Below, piece by piece: positions 42,221-51,463 of a stretch of 64,000 nt of DNA (positions within the stretch are counted from its first letter, which is position 1; every line of letters begins with the position of its first letter). The notes under the pieces are model-generated. The model made no database searches, had not been told where the DNA came from, and saw only the letters and a list, made by a program, of their open reading frames with translations. The stretch is from the NCBI GenBank assembly GCA_963665735.1, contig OY762444.1, positions 3,844,001-3,908,000 on the forward strand. Direction: 5' to 3'. Position numbers and translations under genes: made by a program. This DNA is from CATOSK01 sp963665735. GTDB taxonomy: Bacteria > Chloroflexota > Dehalococcoidia > Lucifugimonadales > UBA3495.

Positions 42221-42317
42221 CGTCATACCGGCCTACGCCGGTATCCAGACTCATTGGCCTCTGAGGAGGCTGTCCCATGCTTGGGATTTCTGGATTCCGG
42301 CTTTCGCCGCAATGACG
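42221..42317. repeat. Reverse and forward family B repeats
   Basis: A reversed copy at about 42221-42252 (CATACCGGCCTACGCCGGTA) and a forward copy at 42284-42317 with one base change in its core (CGCCGCAATGACG). Confidence 0.65.
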
Positions 42318-42379
42318 TTGGGGATGCGGGAAAGGCAACGGACGATTCTGACAAAACCCCCTGAATCGGCACGGCAACT

Positions 42380-44965
42380 TTATTCAGCGAACCACGCTTC
42401 CAGTTCGGAGCGGTTGCGGTCCAGCCAGGCGGCGTTGAGGCTGATGCGTTCCAGGGCCTGGCGGATGGTGCGCTCGGCGGCGGGGGCCGGGTTTTCCTGG
42501 AAGAAGTTTTCCACGTCCTGGTGATGCTCCATGTCGGCGAAGGTGTTGGTGATGGACACCAGCCGCATGATGCCGAAGCCGCCGCCACCGTAGCGGCGGT
42601 CAAATTCGGCCCAGTTTTCTTTCACGAAGTCCCAGGCTGGTTGGCGGCCCCGGATGTTGCCGGCCACCGCCGAAACCACGGTGATGGTGTCCTGGGAACG
42701 CACGTCGTCGGTCAGGGAGCGGTTCAGGGTCTCCTGCAACAGTTCCGGTTGGTTGAAACGGGCCAGACTCAACATTAGGCGGATTTTTTCTTCCTGAAGG
42801 TCGGCGGCCCGGGCCAAGTCCCAAAGTTGGTTGTAGGTGGTTTCGTCGCCGGCCTGGGCGGCCAGGCTGTAAACCACGCCGCGCAGGTCGGGGTGGACGG
42901 AGGCCGGGTCTTGCAGGTAGCTAGTGAACCGGCGGGAGGCTTCTTCCAGCACGGCGGCGTCCTGGTAGTTGCCGGCCTGGCTCAAAACGGTGCTGCGTAG
43001 CAGGGAATCCAGGTGTCCCTCGCCGGCCCGGGTATCCCAGCCGATGCGCTGCACGGCGTCCTGGAACAAGTCTCGGGCGAAGTCGCGGTAGGCCGGGTAG
43101 ATGGGTTCGCCGGAAACCAGGGTTTCCATTTCTTTAAGGTTGCTGGCCAGGTCGCTCCAAACCGAGGCGTCCACTTCGTTGCGGTAGGCGCGGGCCAGGG
43201 AAAGGAACTGGGTTACGGGGAGTAAGCCGGCCCGGGAGAGGGCGTAGGCGTCGTTCTGGATGCCCAGCCGGTCGGTGGCGGGCAGAACCAGGGACTCAAT
43301 GGCCGGCACCAGCCGCTCCCAATCCTCGGCGGAATAGTTGACGCGGAAGAACCCGGTCTGGGAAGGGTTGACCTTGAACCACTGCTGAGGAGTCGAGGTC
43401 AAGTTGACGGTGGCCTGGGGCTGTTCCATGACCAGGGCGGCGTCATTTGCCGGGTCGCCGGCGGTGACGCGGATGGGAACCTGCCAGGAGGCGGTGTCGG
43501 GTTCGCCTTCCTCCAGCAGACGGTCGTAAACGAAACGCTGCTGGGACAGGGTTAGTTGGGCGCCGGAACCGGAACGCCGGGCGGCCACGTCCAGTACGGG
43601 GTAGCCCATCTGCCCGACCCAACTGCCCATGATGGACGTCACGGGCTGGCCGGAGGTCTCTTCCAGGGCAGCCCAGAGGTGGTCGGTGCGGGCGTTCTGG
43701 TACTGGTGGTCGGAAAGGTAGCGGTAGATGCCCTGACGGAAGACTTCCGGGGTGAGGAACTGTTCCAACATTCGGATTACCGAAGCGCCCTTGCTGTAAC
43801 TGATAGCGTCAAAAAGCTGGCTGACCTCGGCGGGGTCGTGGACTTCCTGCTCGATGGGGTGGGAGTTCTTGAGGCCGTCGAGACTGAGGGCGCGGTTGGT
43901 GTCCATGTTAACGAATTGAGTCCACATCTGCCATTCTGGGAAAAGCCAGTCCACGGCCTTGGTGCCCATCCAGGAGGCGAAACTTTCGTTAAGCCAAAGG
44001 TCGTCCCACCATTCCATAGTCACCAGGTCGCCGAACCACATATGGGCCATTTCGTGGGCGACAACCTCGGCTACCCGCTGGCGGGTGCCGGCGGAGGAAT
44101 TTTGCGGGTCAACCAGCAGGGCGGTTTCGCGGTAGGTGACGGCGCCCCAGTTTTCCATGGCCCCGGCGGCGAAGTCGGGGATGGCGATGTGGTCGAGTTT
44201 TTCCAGAGGATAGGGGATACCGAAGTAGTCATTAAAGAAGGACAGCAGCTTGACGGAGGTATCAAGGGCAAAGCGGCCCTGCTCTTCTTTGCCGCGGGTG
44301 GTCCAGACGCCGACGCGGGTGCCGCTGGCGGCCTCTTTTTCGATGTGGGTCAAGTCGCCGATGACGAAAGCCAGCAGGTAGGTGGACATGACCGGAGTCT
44401 CGGCGAACTGCACCGACTTGAGGCCGGGGCCGGCGGGGTTGACGGCGACAACCGGGGTGTTGGAAAGGGCGGTCAGGTCTTCGGGGATGATGAGGGTAAC
44501 GTCAAAGCTGGCTTTGTGGGCGGGTTCGTCCCAGCAGGGGAAAGCCTGGCGGGCGTCGGTGGCCTCAAACTGGGTGGTCGCCAGGTAGCGGGTTTCGCCT
44601 TCGGCGGTGGTGTACTGGCTGCGGTAAAAGCCGCGCAGCTTGTCGTTAAGTACGCCGGTGAAGGCAATTTTAAGGTTGGCGGCGCCGTCGGAGGCGCGAC
44701 GACCCAGGGCCAGGGTCACGGAGTCGGCGTCCGGGTCGTACCTGATGGCGGCGATGTCGGTTTCGATGTCGTATTGTTCCAGGGATGCGGACTGGATTTC
44801 GATTTCGGAAGAGTTGAGGACAATTTCAGCAACGTCGCCGTAAATGTCCACGGCGACGGTTTCCTCGCCCTTGAAGGTGAAGTTTTCCAGGTCGGGCTGG
44901 AGGGTCAGGGTGTATTTCACCGGAGTTACGTTGTCGGGAAGGATGACGGCCTCGGTAGCGGGCAT
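42380..44965 (-). CDS. pepN: M1 family aminopeptidase
   Basis: A zinc aminopeptidase of 861 residues. The N-terminal beta domain leads to the exopeptidase motif GAMENWG at 268-274, the zinc site HEMAHMWFGD with HExxH at 304-308, and the third ligand Glu327 in LNESFA. A long C-terminal helical ERAP1-like domain follows. It removes N-terminal residues from peptides and is probably cytosolic, as no signal peptide is seen. GGAGG lies nine bases before the ATG and an extended -10 about 52 bases upstream. It is divergent from leuC. Confidence 0.93.
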   Translation of the reverse strand: MPATEAVILPDNVTPVKYTLTLQPDLENFTFKGEETVAVDIYGDVAEIVLNSSEIEIQSASLEQYDIETDIAAIRYDPDADSVTLALGRRASDGAANLKIAFTGVLNDKLRGFYRSQYTTAEGETRYLATTQFEATDARQAFPCWDEPAHKASFDVTLIIPEDLTALSNTPVVAVNPAGPGLKSVQFAETPVMSTYLLAFVIGDLTHIEKEAASGTRVGVWTTRGKEEQGRFALDTSVKLLSFFNDYFGIPYPLEKLDHIAIPDFAAGAMENWGAVTYRETALLVDPQNSSAGTRQRVAEVVAHEMAHMWFGDLVTMEWWDDLWLNESFASWMGTKAVDWLFPEWQMWTQFVNMDTNRALSLDGLKNSHPIEQEVHDPAEVSQLFDAISYSKGASVIRMLEQFLTPEVFRQGIYRYLSDHQYQNARTDHLWAALEETSGQPVTSIMGSWVGQMGYPVLDVAARRSGSGAQLTLSQQRFVYDRLLEEGEPDTASWQVPIRVTAGDPANDAALVMEQPQATVNLTSTPQQWFKVNPSQTGFFRVNYSAEDWERLVPAIESLVLPATDRLGIQNDAYALSRAGLLPVTQFLSLARAYRNEVDASVWSDLASNLKEMETLVSGEPIYPAYRDFARDLFQDAVQRIGWDTRAGEGHLDSLLRSTVLSQAGNYQDAAVLEEASRRFTSYLQDPASVHPDLRGVVYSLAAQAGDETTYNQLWDLARAADLQEEKIRLMLSLARFNQPELLQETLNRSLTDDVRSQDTITVVSAVAGNIRGRQPAWDFVKENWAEFDRRYGGGGFGIMRLVSITNTFADMEHHQDVENFFQENPAPAAERTIRQALERISLNAAWLDRNRSELEAWFAE

Positions 44966-45016
44966 GGTTAGATTCCTCCGTTTGGGGTTGGGACGCCGAC
45001 CGGGGCGTCAGTTGCC

Positions 45017-45025
45017 AGTTTACCA
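45017..45025 (-). promoter_or_regulatory. Extended -10 promoter for pepN
   Basis: On the minus strand it reads TGGTAAACT, four of six -10 matches plus the TG extension. It is divergent from the leuC promoter about 70 bases away. Confidence 0.4.
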
Positions 45026-45089
45026 CCAACGCCGGGGTTAGTCTGCCCGGATATGGCGCGTTGGGGTTTTCTGTTGGGCCGGCGGGCGG

Positions 45090-45098
45090 TGTTATAAT
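45090..45098 (+). promoter_or_regulatory. Consensus extended -10 promoter of the leuC operon
   Basis: TGTTATAAT: a perfect TATAAT with the TG extension, 108 bases before leuC. The -35 region (around 45069-45074) is degenerate, as expected for an extended -10 promoter. Confidence 0.65.
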
Positions 45099-45205
45099 GG
45101 CATGGCTTGATGACCGGCGGGGTTTTCGTTGTGATGGCCGGTCGGATGCGATGAGGCGGGCGTCGGATTTAATTCCACAAGGCCGGCGCCGGGAGGAGAA
45201 AACCA

Positions 45206-46606
45206 ATGGCCCCTAAGACCATGTTCGAGAAGATTTGGGATGACCATGTTGTCCATCAGGAGGCGGGACAGCCGGCCGTAATCTATGTTGACCTGCACCT
45301 GATTCACGAAGTTACCACTCCCCAGGCGTTTGAGGGTCTGCGGATGGCCGGGCGGAAGGTGCGGCGGCCCGACCTGACGGTGGCGACGGTGGACCACAAC
45401 ACCCCCACTTGGGACTTGTCGCTGCCGGTGACGGACGAAATTTCCAAGAAGCAGTTGGACGCGCTGGCGGATAACGTCAAGGATACCGGCATCGTGTTTT
45501 ACGACCGTTACAGCCCCAACCAGGGAATTGTCCACGTTATCGGGCCGGACTTGGGATATACCCAGCCGGGGATGACGGTGGTTTGCGGGGACAGCCACAC
45601 TTCCACCCACGGGGCGTTGGGGTGCTTTGCCCTGGGCATCGGCACGTCGGAAGTGGAGCACGTGCTGGCGACGCAGACGCTGCGGCAGTTCAAGCCCAGG
45701 ACGATGGAAGTGCGGGTCAACGGGCCGCTGCCTACCGGGGTAGAGGCCAAGGACATTATCCTGGGAATCATCGGGCAGATTGGAATTAACGGGGGCATCG
45801 GCCACGTTATCGAGTACACGGGGGAGGCCATCCGGTCGCTGTCCATGGATGGGCGGATGACGGTTTGCAACATGAGCATTGAAGGCGGAGCGCGGGCCGG
45901 GATGATTGCCCCGGACGATACGACCTTCGAGTACGTGCGGGGCCGTCAGTTCGCGCCCAAGGGCGATGACTTTGAGGCCGCCGTGGAACGGTGGCGGCAA
46001 TTGCCCACCGACGCCGGAGCCACGTATGACAAATTGGTGGAAATCGAAGCGGCGGACCTGGAACCGTTCGTGACGTGGGGAACCAACCCGGGAATGGTTG
46101 CCAAAGTTACGGGGCAGGTGCCGGATCCGGCTTCTTTTGAGCAGGCGGCGGAACGGGAGGCGGCGGAACGGGCGTTGACCTATATGGGCCTGGAACCGGG
46201 TACGCCGATGCAGGACATCAAGATTGACCGGGTGTTCCTGGGGGCCTGCACCAACAGCCGGATTGACGACCTGCGGGCGGCGGCGGAAGTCATCAAGGGC
46301 AAGCAGGTCAACCCGGAGGTTTACGCCATGGTGGTGCCCGGCTCGGCGCGGGTCAAGCTGCAAGCGGAGCAGGAAGGTCTGGACCGGATTTTCATGGACG
46401 CGGGTTTTGATTGGCGGGTGGCCGGCTGTTCCATGTGCCTGGGTATGAACCCGGACATACTTTCGCCGGGGCAGCGCTGCGCGGCCACGTCCAACCGCAA
46501 CTTTGAGGGGCGGCAGGGCAAGGGAGGCCGGACGCACCTGGTAAGCCCGACGATGGCGGCGGCGGCGGCCATTGCGGGGCATTTCGTGGACATTCGGGAG
46601 TGGTAG
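45206..46606 (+). CDS. leuC: 3-isopropylmalate dehydratase large subunit
   Basis: Large iron-sulfur subunit of isopropylmalate isomerase in leucine synthesis. It has VCGDSHTSTHGALGCFALGIG, the cluster cysteines in GACTNSR and AGCSMCLGMN, and the DHNTPT block. At 466 residues it is full length. GGGAGGAG precedes the ATG. The small subunit leuD follows only after three Uma2 genes (46641-48769), all closely spaced on the same strand, so leuC heads a probable eight-gene transcript. No leuA or leuB is in the window. Confidence 0.95.
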   Translation: MAPKTMFEKIWDDHVVHQEAGQPAVIYVDLHLIHEVTTPQAFEGLRMAGRKVRRPDLTVATVDHNTPTWDLSLPVTDEISKKQLDALADNVKDTGIVFYDRYSPNQGIVHVIGPDLGYTQPGMTVVCGDSHTSTHGALGCFALGIGTSEVEHVLATQTLRQFKPRTMEVRVNGPLPTGVEAKDIILGIIGQIGINGGIGHVIEYTGEAIRSLSMDGRMTVCNMSIEGGARAGMIAPDDTTFEYVRGRQFAPKGDDFEAAVERWRQLPTDAGATYDKLVEIEAADLEPFVTWGTNPGMVAKVTGQVPDPASFEQAAEREAAERALTYMGLEPGTPMQDIKIDRVFLGACTNSRIDDLRAAAEVIKGKQVNPEVYAMVVPGSARVKLQAEQEGLDRIFMDAGFDWRVAGCSMCLGMNPDILSPGQRCAATSNRNFEGRQGKGGRTHLVSPTMAAAAAIAGHFVDIREW

Positions 46607-46640
46607 AAACCGGCGCTTGCCGTGGCTGAGGATTGGCGGC

Positions 46641-47321
46641 ATGAGTACGCAACAGGAAACCGCGGTTGACATAGTTCCCCAAGGCGAAGGTGGAAAGGTT
46701 GAACCAAAGGCCCCCGTTCTGCCCACGCCCTTGCTGCTGGATTTGAGTTCGCTGGACTTGACCGACGTACAACTGGAAAAGCTCAGCGTGGACAACGAAC
46801 CTTTGCAATTTGAGCTTACGGCGAAGGGGGAACTGGTCATTATGCCGCCAAACGGGTCTAAGGGTGGATGGCAAGAAGGTGAGCTGTTCTTCCAAGTAAG
46901 GGTTTGGGCCGGACAGGACGGAACCGGCGTTACTTTCGGGTCTTCGACGGGGTTTCGGTTGCCCAACCGGGCGGTAAGGGCGCCGGACGTTTCCTGGGTG
47001 CGGCGGGAACGGTGGGAGACCTGGCTGGCGGATAACCCCGACGGAAGGGAAGATGACGAAAACCGCCAGGTCTTTGCCAACTTTTGCCCCGACTTAGTGC
47101 TTGAGTTGCGCTCCCCATCGGAGACGCTGGCCTACCAACGGCGGAAGATGGAGGAATACATGGAAAACGGGTGCCGGTTGGGTTGGCTGATTGACCCGAT
47201 TCAGAGACGGGTGCATATCTACCGCCCAGGGACGGAAACGGAAGTATTGGATAACCCGGATACGGTATCGGGGGAGACGGTACTGGCAGGGTTTGAGTTG
47301 GACTTGCGGGAAATTTGGTAA
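46641..47321 (+). CDS. Uma2 family endonuclease-like protein, copy 1
   Basis: A 226-residue Uma2 (DUF820) protein with a predicted PD-(D/E)xK nuclease fold. Candidate active-site residues are Asp116 in RAPDVSWV and Glu155 in DLVLELRSPSETL, and the hallmark MEEYMENGCRLGWLIDP follows. A variable N-terminus (MSTQQETAVDIVPQGEG) leads to a conserved LLLDLSSLDLTDVQLEKLSV segment shared by all three copies. Uma2 proteins are abundant in Cyanobacteria and Chloroflexota, often in tandem, and no function is firmly established. It is the first of three copies between leuC and leuD. Confidence 0.82.
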   Translation: MSTQQETAVDIVPQGEGGKVEPKAPVLPTPLLLDLSSLDLTDVQLEKLSVDNEPLQFELTAKGELVIMPPNGSKGGWQEGELFFQVRVWAGQDGTGVTFGSSTGFRLPNRAVRAPDVSWVRRERWETWLADNPDGREDDENRQVFANFCPDLVLELRSPSETLAYQRRKMEEYMENGCRLGWLIDPIQRRVHIYRPGTETEVLDNPDTVSGETVLAGFELDLREIW

Positions 47322-47368
47322 CCGGGGAGAGTAGGGTTCGGGTTACACCGACAATCGAGGTTGACGGC

Positions 47369-48046
47369 ATGAGTATGTTGGAAGAAAAGACGCCGCCGGC
47401 GCGCCCGGAGGATGCGCCTGAAACGGAATATATCAGGTCACACTTGCCGAATCCTCTGTTGCTCGACCTTAGTTCGCTGAACTTGACCGACCGGCAACTG
47501 GAAAAAATCAGCTTGGACAACGAGCCTTTGCAATTGGAGCTAACGGCGAAGGGGGAGTTGGTCATCATGCCGCCATCGAATCCGCCGGGCGGATGGAAAG
47601 AGGGTGAACTGTACTATCAAGTGACCCATTGGGCCAAGCAGAATGGCGCCGGGGTTACCTTCGGGGCTTCGACCGGGTTTCGGCTGCCGAACCGGGCATT
47701 GAGAGCGCCGGACGTTTCCTGGGTTCGGCGGGAAAGGTGGGATACCTGGTTGGCGGAGCATCCGGAAGGGAGACAGCACGACGCAGACGCGGAAGTTTTC
47801 ACCGGCATTTGCCCCGACTTCGTGCTGGAGTTGCGCTCGCCAACAGACACGCTGGCCTACCAACGGCGCAAGATGGAGGAATACATGGAGAACGGGTGCC
47901 GGCTGGGATGGCTGATTGACCCGGTGCAAAAACGGGTGCATATCTACCGGCCGGGGGTGGAAACGGAAACTCTGGACGAACCGGCGACAGTATCGGATGA
48001 AACGGTATTGCCGGGGTTTGAGTTGGACTTGCGGGAGATTTGGTAA
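47369..48046 (+). CDS. Uma2 family endonuclease-like protein, copy 2
   Basis: A 225-residue paralogue of copy 1, with RAPDVSWVRRERWDTW, DFVLELRSPTDTLAYQRRKM and the same WLIDPVQKRVHIYRPG ending. Its N-terminus (MSMLEEKTPPARPEDAPETE) differs fully from copy 1, while the DNA just before the start (ATCGAGGTTGACGGCATGAG) is shared with copy 3. The repeat period from start to start is 728 bases (copies 1-2) and 726 (copies 2-3), so the array arose by tandem duplication including the spacer. All candidate catalytic residues are kept. Confidence 0.82.
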   Translation: MSMLEEKTPPARPEDAPETEYIRSHLPNPLLLDLSSLNLTDRQLEKISLDNEPLQLELTAKGELVIMPPSNPPGGWKEGELYYQVTHWAKQNGAGVTFGASTGFRLPNRALRAPDVSWVRRERWDTWLAEHPEGRQHDADAEVFTGICPDFVLELRSPTDTLAYQRRKMEEYMENGCRLGWLIDPVQKRVHIYRPGVETETLDEPATVSDETVLPGFELDLREIW

Positions 48047-48094
48047 TCGGGGGTGGCAGGGTTCCGGTTATACCGAAAAATCGAGGTTGACGGC

Positions 48095-48769
48095 ATGAGT
48101 ACACAGCAGCAAACCGTGGTTGACATAGTTCCCCAGGACGAAGGCGGGAAGGCTGAACCCAATGCCCCCGGTCTGCCCACCCCGTTGCTACTGGATTTGA
48201 GTTCGTTGGCGTTGACCGACGTACAACTGGAGCGGATTAGCTGCGATAACGGCGACCTGCAATTGGAGCTAACGGCGAAGGGGGAGTTGGTCATTGTGCC
48301 GCCATCGGGATATTACGCGAGCCATAAAGAAGGCAAGTTGTTCTTTCGCGTGATGCTTTGGGCAGAGCAAGACGGTAGCGGAGTCGCTTTCGGTCCCTCC
48401 GCCGGGTTCCGGCTGCCCAATGGCGCGGTATATGCCCCCGACGCCTCATGGGTACTGAAAGAACGGTGTGAGTCATGGGAACAGGCTCAGGAAGGAAAGC
48501 CGCCGGAAGAACGGGAGACTTTCGCCAGCCTCTGCCCCGACTTCGTTCTGGAGTTGCGCTCACCAACGGAGACGCTGGCCTACCAGCGGCGGAAGATGGA
48601 GGAATACATGGAAAACGGGTGCCGGCTGGGGTGGCTGATTGATCCCGTCCAAAAACGGGTTCATATCTACCGGCCGGGGGCGGAAACGGAAGTATTGGAA
48701 GGCCCGGCGACGGTATCGGGGGAGACGGTACTGCCGGGGTTTGAGTTGGACTTGCAAGAGATTTGGTAA
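48095..48769 (+). CDS. Uma2 family endonuclease-like protein, copy 3
   Basis: A 224-residue paralogue and the most diverged in the middle: YAPDASWVLKERCESWEQAQ replaces the PDVSWVRRERW block, but DFVLELRSPTETLAYQRRKM and WLIDPVQKRVHIYRPG are unchanged. The N-terminus (MSTQQQTVVDIVPQDEG) resembles copy 1. The candidate Asp and Glu are retained. It ends 13 bases before leuD, whose ribosome-binding site lies in the short gap. Confidence 0.82.
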   Translation: MSTQQQTVVDIVPQDEGGKAEPNAPGLPTPLLLDLSSLALTDVQLERISCDNGDLQLELTAKGELVIVPPSGYYASHKEGKLFFRVMLWAEQDGSGVAFGPSAGFRLPNGAVYAPDASWVLKERCESWEQAQEGKPPEERETFASLCPDFVLELRSPTETLAYQRRKMEEYMENGCRLGWLIDPVQKRVHIYRPGAETEVLEGPATVSGETVLPGFELDLQEIW

Positions 48770-48782
48770 CCGGGAGGAGATT

Positions 48783-49370
48783 ATGGAACCCTTCGTTAAA
48801 CTGACCGGCGTGGCTGCGCCCATTGACCGGGTGAACATTGACACCGACCAGATAATTCCGGCGATTTACCTGAAACGCATTGAACGGAGCGGGTACGGGC
48901 AATTCCTGTTTTCCAGTTGGCGTTTCAATGAGGACGGCAGCCCTAACCCGGACTTCGTGCTGAACGACCCTGGTTATCAAAATCCCCGGATTCTGGTGGC
49001 GGGGCGGAATTTCGGGTGCGGGTCTTCCAGGGAACACGCTCCCTGGGCGTTGGAGGACTTCGGAATCCGATGCGTTATCGCGCCGAGTTTCGCCGACATC
49101 TTCTTCAACAACTGCTTCCAGAACGGGCTGTTGCCGATTGTGCTGCCGGAGGAGGACGTGCGCCGGATTCTGGACAAGTTGAAGGATAACCCGGGGGCGC
49201 AGTTGACGGTGGACCTGGAGGCGCAACGGGTATGGGACGACGATGAGGAAATCGCGGTCAGCTTTGATGTTGACCAGTTCCGGCGGTATTGCCTGCTGAA
49301 CGGTCTGGACGACATCGGGTTGACCTTGCAGAACGAGGACGCGATAGCGGCCTTTGAGGCCAACCGATAG
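48783..49370 (+). CDS. leuD: 3-isopropylmalate dehydratase small subunit
   Basis: Small subunit of isopropylmalate isomerase, partner of LeuC. It shows NIDTDQIIPAIYLKRIERSG, GRNFGCGSSREHAPWAL and ALEDFGIRCVIAPSFADIFFN. At 195 residues it is full length. GGGAGGAG lies just before the ATG. LeuC and LeuD are normally encoded side by side; here three Uma2 genes intervene. It is followed 17 bases later by the TPP-enzyme gene. Confidence 0.95.
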   Translation: MEPFVKLTGVAAPIDRVNIDTDQIIPAIYLKRIERSGYGQFLFSSWRFNEDGSPNPDFVLNDPGYQNPRILVAGRNFGCGSSREHAPWALEDFGIRCVIAPSFADIFFNNCFQNGLLPIVLPEEDVRRILDKLKDNPGAQLTVDLEAQRVWDDDEEIAVSFDVDQFRRYCLLNGLDDIGLTLQNEDAIAAFEANR

Positions 49371-49387
49371 CAAAGGAAGGTGCGCGC

Positions 49388-51034
49388 ATGAGGACGATTG
49401 ACGCCATTGCGGAAATACTGAAACGGGAAGGGGTGGAGTACCTTAGCTGCTTCCCGACGACCCCGGTAATCGAGGCGGCGGCTGCTGCCGGAATCCGGCC
49501 CATCGTGTGCCGCCAGGAACGGGTGGGGGTGGGCATCGCCGACGGGTACAGCCGCGTTACCAACGGGGCCAAGCCGGGGGTTTTCGCCATGCAGTACGGG
49601 CCAGGGGCGGAAAATGCCTATTCGGGGGTGGCGACGGCATACTCCGATTCTACGCCGATGCTGCTGCTGCCGTTGGGACACCCACGGGCCAGGCAGGGGG
49701 TGTTTCCCCTGTATTCGTCCATGACCAACTACGCCGGCGTGACCAAGTACATCGAACAGCTTAACGCCGCCGACCGCACCAGTGACGTGATGCGGCGGGC
49801 CTTCGCCGCGCTGTACCAAGGCCGTCCTGGGCCGGTAATGGTGGAGATTCCGGCGGATATTGCGCTGGAAGAGGTGGCGGAAGAGTCCTTTTTGTGGAGC
49901 AGGAAGGTCAGGCCGGCGGCGTCGCAGGGAGACCCCAGGGACGTTGAGGCGGCGGCCCGCGCCTTGTGCAACGCTCAATATCCGGTGATTCACGCCGGGC
50001 AGGGAGTTTTGGCTGCGCAGGCCACCGATGACCTGGTGGAACTGTCGGAACTGCTGTCGACGCCGGTGATGACCACCCTGTTGGGCAAGAGCGCTTTCCC
50101 GGAAGTGCATCCCTTGGCCTTGGGCAGCGGCTCCGGGGTAATGTCGGGGACGGTTTACCATTTCATGCGGCGGGCCGACGTGGTGCTGGGTATCGGTTCC
50201 AGTTTCACCAAGCACGGTATGTCCATGAACCTGCCGCCGGGGAAGGTCTTGATTCAGGCCACCAACGACCCGCGGGACGTTCACAAGGACTACGAAATTG
50301 ACCATCCGATAATCGGGGACGCCAAACTGGCGCTGCGGCAGTTGATTGACGCCTGCCGGGATATTGCGGGCGAGTCCAGGAAGGGTAATGAGGCAGTGGC
50401 CGGGGAAATCAGGGAGCAGCGGGACGACTGGCTGGCCCAGTGGAATCACAAGATTACCGACAATGGCCGTCCCATCAACCCGTACCGGGTGATTTGGGAT
50501 TTCATGCACACCGTACCGCCGGAAGAGGCGATTATCACCCACGATTCGGGAAGCCCGCGGGACCAGATTATGCCCTTCTATCGCACCAACGGGCCGAGGA
50601 CTTACCTCGGTTGGGGGAAATCCCACGGTCTGGGAACGGGGTTGGGGCTCATTATCGGGGCCAAGCTGGCTGACCCGGCAAAGATGTGCGTCAACTTCAT
50701 GGGAGATGCAGCTTTCGGGATGACCGGGCTGGACTTCGAGACTGCGGTACGGGCGGGGATTCCCATAACCACGGTGGTCTTGAACAACTCGACGATGGCG
50801 GTGGAAACCCACGCTATGGAAACGTCCCACGACCTGTACCAGAGCCGCGACCTGGGGGGCAACTATTCCGAGATGGGCCGGGCGATGGGGGGCTACGCCG
50901 AGCGGATTGAGGACCCGGCGGAGATTGCAGGGGCTTTCCAACGGGCGCGGGAGAGGAACGAAAACGGGGAGGCGGTCTTGTTGGAGTTCATAACTTCGGC
51001 GGAGATTGACTACTCCCACCGTCGGGCGTTTTAG
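49388..51034 (+). CDS. Thiamine pyrophosphate-requiring enzyme, acetolactate synthase-like
   Basis: A 548-residue TPP enzyme with the three-domain layout of the acetolactate synthase, benzoylformate decarboxylase and oxalyl-CoA decarboxylase group. The activating glutamate is Glu44 in CRQERVGVGIADGYSR, and the TPP/Mg block is GDAAFGMTGLDFETAV, closing with VVLNN. It differs clearly from the IlvB at 21524 in the substrate-facing regions, so it is probably a decarboxylase or ligase of another 2-oxoacid. Its place after leuD suggests a link to branched-chain acids, but that is only contextual. Confidence 0.85.
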   Translation: MRTIDAIAEILKREGVEYLSCFPTTPVIEAAAAAGIRPIVCRQERVGVGIADGYSRVTNGAKPGVFAMQYGPGAENAYSGVATAYSDSTPMLLLPLGHPRARQGVFPLYSSMTNYAGVTKYIEQLNAADRTSDVMRRAFAALYQGRPGPVMVEIPADIALEEVAEESFLWSRKVRPAASQGDPRDVEAAARALCNAQYPVIHAGQGVLAAQATDDLVELSELLSTPVMTTLLGKSAFPEVHPLALGSGSGVMSGTVYHFMRRADVVLGIGSSFTKHGMSMNLPPGKVLIQATNDPRDVHKDYEIDHPIIGDAKLALRQLIDACRDIAGESRKGNEAVAGEIREQRDDWLAQWNHKITDNGRPINPYRVIWDFMHTVPPEEAIITHDSGSPRDQIMPFYRTNGPRTYLGWGKSHGLGTGLGLIIGAKLADPAKMCVNFMGDAAFGMTGLDFETAVRAGIPITTVVLNNSTMAVETHAMETSHDLYQSRDLGGNYSEMGRAMGGYAERIEDPAEIAGAFQRARERNENGEAVLLEFITSAEIDYSHRRAF

Positions 51035-51076
51035 GGGACGGAGACGGGATGCCGACATTGGGCTAGGAGGACAAGG

Positions 51077-51439
51077 ATGGCAGAACGAGCCAGATACCTG
51101 ATGGTTGCCAGTATGGACGTGGCAGCGGACAGAGAAGCATTGTTCAACGAAGTTTACAACACGGAGCATTGCCCGCTGTTATCCCAGGTGCCGGGCGTGA
51201 TTTCGGTGGCCCGGTTTGAGACGGAGCCGTTGACCATGATTATCGGCGGGGAACGGCGCAGCATCGTGGTGGAAAACCAGCCCAAGCACCATGCCTTGTA
51301 CGAAATTGAAAGCCCCGAGGTTTTGACCAGCGCGGAATGGGGCGAGGCGGTGGACCAGGGGCGATGGCCGGAACAGGTGCGGCCCTTTACCCGGAACCGG
51401 CAGCATCGGCTCTGGCGGCTGACTTACCCGGGGAGTTGA
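51077..51439 (+). CDS. Small dimeric alpha-beta barrel-like protein
   Basis: A 120-residue protein that looks like a ferredoxin-like dimeric alpha-beta barrel of the EthD/DUF4286 type: LMVASMDVAADREALFNEVY, then TEHCPLLSQVPGVISVARFE with the recurring NTEH(C)P pattern. Such proteins often act as small monooxygenase- or isomerase-like partners. AGGAGG lies six bases before the ATG. It is the seventh gene of the probable leuC operon, 42 bases after the TPP enzyme. Confidence 0.65.
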   Translation: MAERARYLMVASMDVAADREALFNEVYNTEHCPLLSQVPGVISVARFETEPLTMIIGGERRSIVVENQPKHHALYEIESPEVLTSAEWGEAVDQGRWPEQVRPFTRNRQHRLWRLTYPGS

Positions 51440-51463
51440 CCCTAACGGTGGGAGGCCCTTGAT

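Noticed and set aside
48053..48769. Insertion sequence around the Uma2 array
   Set aside because: No transposase, terminal inverted repeats or target-site duplication; the spacing indicates simple tandem duplication.
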